38,803 nucleotides of DNA from Bacillota bacterium (lineage in GTDB: Bacteria > Bacillota > Clostridia > TANB77 > CAG-465), in contig JAEYPQ010000058.1 of the NCBI GenBank assembly GCA_023410645.1, forward strand, positions 1 to 38,803, written 5' to 3'. Below, in pieces: positions 32,900 through 38,803 of this stretch. The translations under genes and the position numbers were made by a program. How positions within the stretch are numbered: the stretch's first letter is position 1; each line of letters opens with the position of its first letter. Under the pieces are notes generated by a model that saw only the letters and a program-made list of their open reading frames with translations, had not been told where the DNA came from and made no database searches.

Positions 32900-33883
32900 A
32901 TGAAGAAATTATTGGCAATTATTGTTTTGTTTTCCTTGCTTTTTGTTAGTAATACAAATATACTTGCAGCAGAAAATACAACAAAGAGCACTAGCATTAC
33001 TGCAGTAGATAAAATTTCTAATGAGAATTTGGAAATAACATGGAGTAAGGTTGCAGATAGTGATGGATACAGAATTTACCGGTCAACAGAATATAATGGT
33101 GAATTTACCATGTTAAAAGATTTAACTAGCAATAAATATGTTGATAAGGTAACTGCTGGAAGCAGGTATTATTACAAGGTAAACAGCTATAAGATTCAAA
33201 AAGGTAAAAAGGTATTTACTGAATATTCAACAATAAAAAGTGCATATGTAAATGCTAAAGGTATACCTTCGATATCAAGTGCAGATTTAAAGGATATAAA
33301 TGTATCATCAAATGATTTAATAGTTGTAGCTGTGAATGATGAGTCTAGTACATCTGCTAATTTTACATACTTAAGGAAGAGCCAATATGGTAATTGGGTG
33401 ACATACTTCTCTACAATTGGTTTTGTTGGAAAAAATGGAATCGGAAAGACAAAAGAAGGCGATGGGAAGACACCTATTGGATTATTTCAATTTAATACTG
33501 CCTTTGGTGTAGCTAGTAAGCCTGAGGGAACTAAAATATCTTATACAAAAGTAGACTCTAGTTATTGGTTAGTAAGTGATTCTTCTAGTAAATATTATAA
33601 CCAATTTGTATCAACAAAGAATGTAAAACAAGACTGGGGATCTTCATTTGGAGAACAATTATTTAACTATACTACTCCATATAAATATTCTTTAGTTTTG
33701 AATTACAATCCAACTAATATACCATATAAAGGATCTGCTATATTTTTACACTGCTATTCAAGTAAACAATATACAGCAGGATGTATAGCTATTCCTGAAG
33801 CTAAAATGAAATATCTTTTAAAGAATATAGATGAGAATACTACCATTCTTATAGACACAAAAGAAAATCTAAAGAAATATTAA
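32900..33883 (+). CDS. Secreted L,D-transpeptidase (YkuD) with FN3 domain
   Basis: The 327-residue protein starts with a signal peptide (KKLLAIIVLFSLLFVSNTNILAAE). Residues about 30-115 look like a fibronectin type III domain (LEITWSKVADSDGYRIYRS, YYYKVNSY). Residues about 140-325 form a YkuD-type L,D-transpeptidase domain with GKTKEGDGKTPIGLF and a catalytic region with H284 (IFLHCY) and C295 (TAGCIAIPE). Such enzymes make 3-3 cross-links in peptidoglycan or attach proteins to it. The usual SHGC is TAGC here, a variant also seen in the 'TxGCxxIPE' subgroup. AAAGGAG precedes ATG 32900. It is monocistronic, with its own promoter and terminator. Confidence 0.85.
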   Translation: MKKLLAIIVLFSLLFVSNTNILAAENTTKSTSITAVDKISNENLEITWSKVADSDGYRIYRSTEYNGEFTMLKDLTSNKYVDKVTAGSRYYYKVNSYKIQKGKKVFTEYSTIKSAYVNAKGIPSISSADLKDINVSSNDLIVVAVNDESSTSANFTYLRKSQYGNWVTYFSTIGFVGKNGIGKTKEGDGKTPIGLFQFNTAFGVASKPEGTKISYTKVDSSYWLVSDSSSKYYNQFVSTKNVKQDWGSSFGEQLFNYTTPYKYSLVLNYNPTNIPYKGSAIFLHCYSSKQYTAGCIAIPEAKMKYLLKNIDENTTILIDTKENLKKY

Positions 33884-33887
33884 TTTC

Positions 33888-33921
33888 AAAGACCAATTTT
33901 ACATTTGTAAAATTGGTCTTT
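33888..33921 (+). terminator. Terminator after L,D-transpeptidase gene
   Basis: A perfect 15-bp stem (33888-33902 with 33907-33921) with a 4-nt loop is followed by a T-rich tail. Confidence 0.9.
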
Positions 33922-33987
33922 ATTCTATTTTATTATAAACTTAGATGTGAAAATTTAGTTAATACATTAGTAAATATATAAAATTAT

Positions 33988-34015
33988 TTGATTTTATGTA
34001 TTTTTGTGATATAAT
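33988..34015 (+). promoter_or_regulatory. Promoter of secA
   Basis: TTGATT (33988-33993), 16 bp, TATAAT (34010-34015) with TGA just before the -10, an extended -10 promoter. TTGGAGG follows before ATG 34047. Confidence 0.75.
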
Positions 34016-34046
34016 ATTTGCTAGTATTAACTATTGGAGGTAAACA

Positions 34047-36818
34047 ATGAAATTAGTAGAGATGATATTTGGCTCATATAGCAAAAAGGAACTTGCTAGA
34101 ATCGAGCCAATGGTAAATAAAATATTAGGTCTTGATGAATCAATGCAAAAACTAACTGATGCCGAACTTACTGCTAAAACAGCTGAGTTTAAGGCTAGAC
34201 TTGCAAAAGGAGAAACACTAAATGATATCTTAGTTGAAGCTTTTGCAGTGGTTAGAGAAGCAAGTAATAGAGTATACGAAAAGAAACCATTTAAGACTCA
34301 AATAATAGGTGGTATAATCCTTCATCAAGGAAGAATAGCAGAAATGAAAACTGGTGAGGGTAAAACTTTATGTGCTACTTTTCCACTATACCTAAATGCT
34401 TTATCTGGTAAGGGAGTACATTTAGTAACAGTAAATGATTACTTAGCAAAAAGCCAAGGAATACTTATGGGAAAACTATATAAATTTCTTGGACTTTCAG
34501 TTGGATTAGTTCTTTCAGGTATGAACCCTGCTGAAAAGAAAAAAGCATATGCTTGTGATATAACTTATGGTACAAATAACGAATTTGGATTTGATTACTT
34601 AAGAGATAATATGGCTATGAATAAAGAATCAATGGTGCAAAGAGAATTAAATTATGCTATAGTAGATGAAATCGATAGTATATTAATTGATGAAGCAAGA
34701 ACTCCTCTTATAATTTCTGGTACTGTAAATAAGCAAAGTGATTTATATGAAAAAGCAAATAAATTTGCAAAAACACTTACTGCTAGAATAATAGTTGAAA
34801 ATGATGATAAAGTGTTTGATGAGAAAGATGAAGAATATGATTATATTGTTGATTTAAAAGCTCACACAGTTGCTTTAACTGAAAATGGAACTGAAAAAGC
34901 TGAAAAATACTTTGGAATAGATTCTTTAAGTGATTTTGATAATTTAGCAATTTCACATCACGTTAATCAGGCTATAAGAGCACATGGATTAATGAAAAGA
35001 GAAAAAGACTATATTGTTAAAGATGGTGAAGTAATAATTGTTGATGAGTTCACAGGAAGACTTATGAATGGTAGAAGATATAGTGATGGATTACATCAAG
35101 CTATTGAAGCAAAAGAAGGTGTAAAAATTGCATCTGAGAGTCAAACACTTGCTACAATTACATTCCAAAATTATTTTAGATTATACACCAAACTTGCAGG
35201 TATGACTGGTACTGCGAAAACAGAAGAAGATGAATTCAAAGGAATTTATAAACTTGATGTTGTAGAAATACCTACTAACATGCCAGTAATAAGAAATGAT
35301 TTAAATGATGTAATATATAAGACTCAAAAGGCTAAATATAATGCTATAGTTGAAGATGTAAAACAAAGCTATGAAAAAGGACAACCAGTACTTGTTGGTA
35401 CAGTTTCAATTGATAAATCAGAAATTATTAGTGGATTATTAAAAAAAGCAGGTATTCCTCATCAAGTATTAAATGCTAAATATCATGAAAAAGAAGCCGA
35501 AATTATTGCACAAGCAGGTAAGTACAAAACTGTTACAATAGCTACTAATATGGCTGGACGCGGTACTGATATTATGCTTGGTGGTAACATAGAGTTTCTT
35601 ATCAAAAGTGAACTTGAAAAACTAGGATATGAAAATGATATAATTGAAATGGCTGTGACGCCAATTCACTATGATAATGAAGAAGTAATAAAAGCAAAAG
35701 AAGATATAAAGAAAATTGAATCAAAACTTAAACCTGAAATTGAGGAAGATAGAGAAAAAGTTGTAACTGCGGGTGGTCTAAAAATAATTGGTAGTGAGAG
35801 ACATGAATCAAGAAGAATTGATAATCAGTTAAGAGGTCGTTCAGGACGTCAAGGTGATATTGGTGAAAGTAGATTCTATATCTCTTTAGAAGATGACCTT
35901 ATGAAATTGTTTGGATCTGACAGAATGATATCAATGATAGAGATGTTAGGGCTTCCAGAAGATACACCAATTGAACAAAAAATGTTAAATGGTGCAATTG
36001 AAACGGCGCAAAAAAAGGTAGAAGGAAGAAATTACTCTATAAGAAAAAATGTTCTTGAATATGATGATGTAATGAACAAACAAAGAGAAATTATATATTC
36101 TCAAAGAAGGGAAGTACTAAATACTGATAATATAGGCGATATTGTTATGAGTTTAGCAAAAGCTAAAATAACAAAAATTGCAAGTACATATTTTGCAGAT
36201 GCAGATTCAATTGATTCAGTGGACTTTAGTGCGTTAAATGCAGTATTATTTAACTTATTTGGGGAAGAGAACATACTAACTAAAGATGAAATTGAAATAA
36301 TGGATGTCGAAAATATTGAAGAAATGTTACTTGAAAAAGTACAAGGAATATATAATGAAAGACATGAAGAAGCTAAGAAATTAAATTCTGAAGATGTATT
36401 AAATGGAATAGAAAGATATCTAATATTGAATACAGTTAATGAAAATTGGATGGATCACATTGATAATGTTTCTGGTCTAAAGGAAGGTATAGGTCTTAGA
36501 GCTTATGCTCAGACAAATCCAGTTGAAGCATATAAAATAGAATGCTATAATATGTTTGAAGAATTAATTAATACTATACAAGAAGATGCAACAAAAGCTG
36601 TATTTTCTGTAAAACCAAATCAAAGTAATAATAATCCACAAACTGTTGAAAAATTAGAAAAAAGTAACAATATTATAAATATAACTACAAATGAAGGTGG
36701 AAGTACAACTCCAGCAAAAAGAGAACCTATTAAAGTAGAGAAAAAGGTTGGTAGAAATGATCCATGTCCTTGTGGAAGTGGCAAAAAATATAAACAATGT
36801 TGTGGAAAAGAAGTTTAA
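34047..36818 (+). CDS. secA: Preprotein translocase ATPase SecA
   Basis: SecA drives export of unfolded proteins through SecYEG. The 923-residue protein is full length. It has the N-terminal segment with FGSYSKKELARIEPMVNKI, Walker A at 100-107 (MKTGEGKT), the preprotein cross-linking domain, the DEAD-like box D207-E-I-D, TIATNMAGRGTDIMLGG, LRGRSGRQGD, the helical scaffold and wing domains (ENWMDHIDNVSGLKEGIGLRAYAQ) and a C-terminal SEC-C zinc motif with C907, C909, C918 and C919. It is monocistronic with its own promoter and terminator. It lies directly before a pilin-headed adhesin, but only one SecA is visible and nothing marks it as an accessory SecA2. Confidence 0.98.
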   Translation: MKLVEMIFGSYSKKELARIEPMVNKILGLDESMQKLTDAELTAKTAEFKARLAKGETLNDILVEAFAVVREASNRVYEKKPFKTQIIGGIILHQGRIAEMKTGEGKTLCATFPLYLNALSGKGVHLVTVNDYLAKSQGILMGKLYKFLGLSVGLVLSGMNPAEKKKAYACDITYGTNNEFGFDYLRDNMAMNKESMVQRELNYAIVDEIDSILIDEARTPLIISGTVNKQSDLYEKANKFAKTLTARIIVENDDKVFDEKDEEYDYIVDLKAHTVALTENGTEKAEKYFGIDSLSDFDNLAISHHVNQAIRAHGLMKREKDYIVKDGEVIIVDEFTGRLMNGRRYSDGLHQAIEAKEGVKIASESQTLATITFQNYFRLYTKLAGMTGTAKTEEDEFKGIYKLDVVEIPTNMPVIRNDLNDVIYKTQKAKYNAIVEDVKQSYEKGQPVLVGTVSIDKSEIISGLLKKAGIPHQVLNAKYHEKEAEIIAQAGKYKTVTIATNMAGRGTDIMLGGNIEFLIKSELEKLGYENDIIEMAVTPIHYDNEEVIKAKEDIKKIESKLKPEIEEDREKVVTAGGLKIIGSERHESRRIDNQLRGRSGRQGDIGESRFYISLEDDLMKLFGSDRMISMIEMLGLPEDTPIEQKMLNGAIETAQKKVEGRNYSIRKNVLEYDDVMNKQREIIYSQRREVLNTDNIGDIVMSLAKAKITKIASTYFADADSIDSVDFSALNAVLFNLFGEENILTKDEIEIMDVENIEEMLLEKVQGIYNERHEEAKKLNSEDVLNGIERYLILNTVNENWMDHIDNVSGLKEGIGLRAYAQTNPVEAYKIECYNMFEELINTIQEDATKAVFSVKPNQSNNNPQTVEKLEKSNNIINITTNEGGSTTPAKREPIKVEKKVGRNDPCPCGSGKKYKQCCGKEV

Positions 36819-36824
36819 ATTTAT

Positions 36825-36859
36825 AAAAATCGAAATGAGTAAAATCATTTCGATTTTTT
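36825..36859 (+). terminator. Terminator after secA
   Basis: A perfect 14-bp stem (36825-36838 with 36845-36858) with a 6-nt loop and terminal Ts. Confidence 0.9.
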
Positions 36860-36903
36860 ATTTATGTTAAAGTCAAATCCATTTTTTAAAATTATAACAT
36901 TAT

Positions 36904-36929
36904 TGTAAAAAATACAACAAATTTTTACA
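36904..36929 (+). promoter_or_regulatory. Candidate operator upstream of pilin-headed adhesin
   Basis: TGTAAAAAAT (36904-36913) and ATTTTTACA (36921-36929) form an imperfect inverted repeat abutting the -35 box at 36930. Similar TGTAA/TTACA pairs precede the pilMN promoter. Confidence 0.45.
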
Positions 36930-36958
36930 TTGAATATTTTTCAAAAATGTGATAAAGT
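36930..36958 (+). promoter_or_regulatory. Promoter of pilin-headed adhesin, extended -10
   Basis: TTGAAT (36930-36935), 17 bp, TAAAGT (36953-36958) preceded by TGA. The same unusual TGA-TAAAGT arrangement and spacing occurs at 22124-22152. Confidence 0.55.
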
Positions 36959-36987
36959 AATAAACAGAATTTTAGGAGAATTATGAT

Positions 36988-38803
36988 ATGAAAAATAAAG
37001 GAATAAGTTTAATTGTATTAGTAATAACAATAATAGTAATAATATTGTTGGTAACAGCAGTAATATTAGGATTAAGTAGAAATAATCCAAGAGATAGTGC
37101 AGTAAAAGCAAAGTTTATAGCCAATTTCACAAATGTGGAGGAGGGTGTTGGAATTTACTCTATGAGTAAACTATCAGCAGAAAATACAAGTTATGAGTTA
37201 CCACTATCAGATAAAGTAACATTATCAGAAAAACAAACAATAAAGGATGAAGTACCGACATTAAAAGCAAAGGTAGAAGAATTATCAGGAGAGAGTATAG
37301 ATAATGTAGACTTGTATCATATAGATCCAGTATTAATAGGAGCAGAGAATCTATATAGTCAAAAGACAAAGGGATACTTAATAGATATAAAAACAAGACA
37401 GATATATGATTATAGTGGAGAATACTTTGAAGATGCAAGATGGCATACACTAGATGCAGGAGTGGGAGATATAGCAAAAGAACCAGAAACAGATGAGATA
37501 TGGGATGGTTGGATAAAACTAACACTATACTATCCATCAAACTCAACAGAGAGAATGTGGAGACTATCAAGTGACGGAGAAACAAGAACAGATACAACAC
37601 TCACATGGGAAAACTATACAGGACCAATAACAATACCACTATCAAGGGTAGAAGATGTATGGATAAAGTATAAGATAAATGGAACAACAGTGATAATACC
37701 ACCAGCAGGAACAGCGCTAGTAGATATAGAACCAAATACAAGAGAAAAGAATGTAAGTAGTGTAAAAATAAATATAACATATGACAGTAATGCAACAGTA
37801 AAAGAGTATAAAGTAGGAGATAGTGGCTGGATGCCATATACAGGAGAGTTTGAAGTAACAGAAAACTGTCTTGTTGAAGCAAGAGTAGTAAAACCAGATA
37901 ATGTAGTAGACTCAAATGGAACAGTAATCCAGCAAAGAAATATACAAAACTCAGATGCATACTACGTAGGAAATATAAAAGTAAATACACCAGCGGATAA
38001 TACTCTTCAAGCACCAAGGATAGAAAGATTAGATGGTACATCAGGAGTAGATGTAGCAAAGGTAAGAGTAACATATCCAGAAAATGCAGTAAGGAAAGTA
38101 TATAGAATAAATTATGGAGTAGAACAAAATTATACAGAAGAAATATCAATAAGTACATATGGAACAAATGTAATAGCATATTATTATGATGCAAATGGTA
38201 AAAAGTCACCAAGTGCGAGAATAACAATAAATGAAGAAGTAAGTGTACCAGAGTATGATGATTTAGTAGCCCCAACAATCCATAACGATGGACCAAGAGA
38301 TGGAAGTGAGATAACATCATTAAGTATAACGTATCCAGAAGCAGCAGTAAGAAAGGTATATACAGTAAATAATGGAGCAGAGATAGATTATACAAATGTA
38401 ATACCAGTAACAGCATATAGAACAAGAATAAAAGCATATTACTACGCAGCAGATGGAAGAAGATCAGCATATGATAGTATATACATAAATAGTACAGGGG
38501 GAACAGATGGACCACCACCCCCAACGTACGTAACACCAGTAGAACCAACGATAGTACCATCGCCAACAACAGTAACAACAAGTGTGGATGTAAGTGTAAA
38601 TGCACCAGCAGAAGCAGATAGAATATATATAAAAATAGGGGATGGAGCATATCAAAGGTATACAAGTCCAGTAACCATAACATCAAATACAACAATAAGA
38701 GCATACTATGTAACATATGATGGAAGAAGGTCATACACGGCAACAAGAAGGATAAATAATATAAGAACAACAAGTGGATCAGGAGCAACGCTACCATATG
38801 TAG
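36988..38803 (+). CDS. Giant pilin-headed adhesin, 5' part
   Basis: The frame is open from ATG 36988 (AGGAGA 8 nt upstream) to the right edge, giving 605 residues and no stop. It starts MKNKGISLIVLVITIIVIILL, a class III prepilin signal with Val at mature +5. The next residues, VILGLSRNNPRDSAVKAK, nearly copy the major pilin (VILNLTQNNPMDSARIAK). Residues about 40-160 form a head with LYHIDPVLIGAENL and YLIDIKTRQIYDYSGEYF, parallel to the prepilin-like genes at 12818-15441. At least four chitobiase-C-like repeats follow (about 256-310, 359-407, 445-492, 536-583), each with a pattern like VRKVY..N.G....YT......T.IKAYY...GRRS; a Pro-rich spacer lies near 507-530. No Sec signal peptide is visible. 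Codons are almost all A-ending. Confidence 0.85.
   Translation, partial: MKNKGISLIVLVITIIVIILLVTAVILGLSRNNPRDSAVKAKFIANFTNVEEGVGIYSMSKLSAENTSYELPLSDKVTLSEKQTIKDEVPTLKAKVEELSGESIDNVDLYHIDPVLIGAENLYSQKTKGYLIDIKTRQIYDYSGEYFEDARWHTLDAGVGDIAKEPETDEIWDGWIKLTLYYPSNSTERMWRLSSDGETRTDTTLTWENYTGPITIPLSRVEDVWIKYKINGTTVIIPPAGTALVDIEPNTREKNVSSVKINITYDSNATVKEYKVGDSGWMPYTGEFEVTENCLVEARVVKPDNVVDSNGTVIQQRNIQNSDAYYVGNIKVNTPADNTLQAPRIERLDGTSGVDVAKVRVTYPENAVRKVYRINYGVEQNYTEEISISTYGTNVIAYYYDANGKKSPSARITINEEVSVPEYDDLVAPTIHNDGPRDGSEITSLSITYPEAAVRKVYTVNNGAEIDYTNVIPVTAYRTRIKAYYYAADGRRSAYDSIYINSTGGTDGPPPPTYVTPVEPTIVPSPTTVTTSVDVSVNAPAEADRIYIKIGDGAYQRYTSPVTITSNTTIRAYYVTYDGRRSYTATRRINNIRTTSGSGATLPYV

Noticed and set aside
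37601..38797. Long minus-strand open frame of 398 codons, and a neighbour at 37160-37600, opposite the giant adhesin
   Set aside because: The translation is low-complexity Leu/His/Tyr/Ser, without domains or a ribosome binding site. It mirrors the A-ending codon bias of the plus-strand adhesin.
1..38803. CRISPR arrays, tRNA or rRNA genes, insertion sequences, phage genes
   Set aside because: No short spaced direct repeats of CRISPR type, no tRNA-like cloverleaf, no rRNA-like GC-rich block and no transposase or integrase motifs were noticed in either strand.

Overview
The window comes from a very AT-rich, low-GC Gram-positive bacterium of the endospore-forming Clostridia type. The evidence is a full spoIIIA operon, Firmicute-style housekeeping order (rimP-nusA-ylxR-infB-rbfA-nrnA-truB), strong AGGAGG-type ribosome binding sites, TTGACA/TATAAT promoters and a Clostridia-style type IV pilus (T4P) cluster. 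The species cannot be named from sequence alone. No tRNA, rRNA, CRISPR array or insertion sequence was seen.

Layout. (1) 1-2907: 3' part of a very large surface adhesin ending in exact 555-bp (185-residue) tandem repeats. (2) 3079-10301: translation and RNA operon rimP, nusA, ylxR, infB, rbfA, nrnA, truB, with its own promoter and leader hairpin and a strong terminator. (3) 10486-12154: a diverged PgeF/YlmD-like gene and a convergent membrane protein with a conserved 'KPIIYLYP' domain. (4) 12283-12708: an orphan C-terminal adhesin fragment. (5) 12818-15441: three tandem prepilin-like genes with growing C-terminal domains. (6) 15589-16848: a membrane glycosyltransferase. (7) 17008-21961: spoIIIAA-AH, with spoIIIAA broken by a one-base frameshift at an A6 run. 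(8) 22381-32101: a T4P operon encoding a PilM-PilN fusion, PilO, two unassigned bitopic proteins, the presumed major pilin, a chimera of a prepilin-peptidase methylase domain with a pilin, two minor pilins, PilB, PilT and PilC. (9) 32162-36818: a DUF1980-like protein, an L,D-transpeptidase and SecA. (10) 36988 to the right edge: a giant protein that starts with a type IV prepilin signal and continues as chitobiase-C-like/Ig-like repeats.

The most unusual theme is a pilus-adhesin system. Several proteins, from a 184-residue pilin to an adhesin of more than 605 residues, share a KG-(I/V)-SLI prepilin head. This suggests that large adhesins are exported and anchored, or assembled, through the pilus machinery rather than by sortase. 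Five of these heads lack the usual Glu at mature position +5. One gene fuses the zinc-binding half of a prepilin peptidase to a pilin while lacking the aspartyl peptidase half. The pilM operon and the pilin-headed adhesin share a nearly identical extended -10 promoter and nearby TGTAA/TTACA inverted repeats, which suggests co-regulation.

Both window edges fall inside large repetitive adhesin genes. That would fit a contig broken at repeats, but this is inference. All functional calls rest on motifs read by eye; no database search was run.
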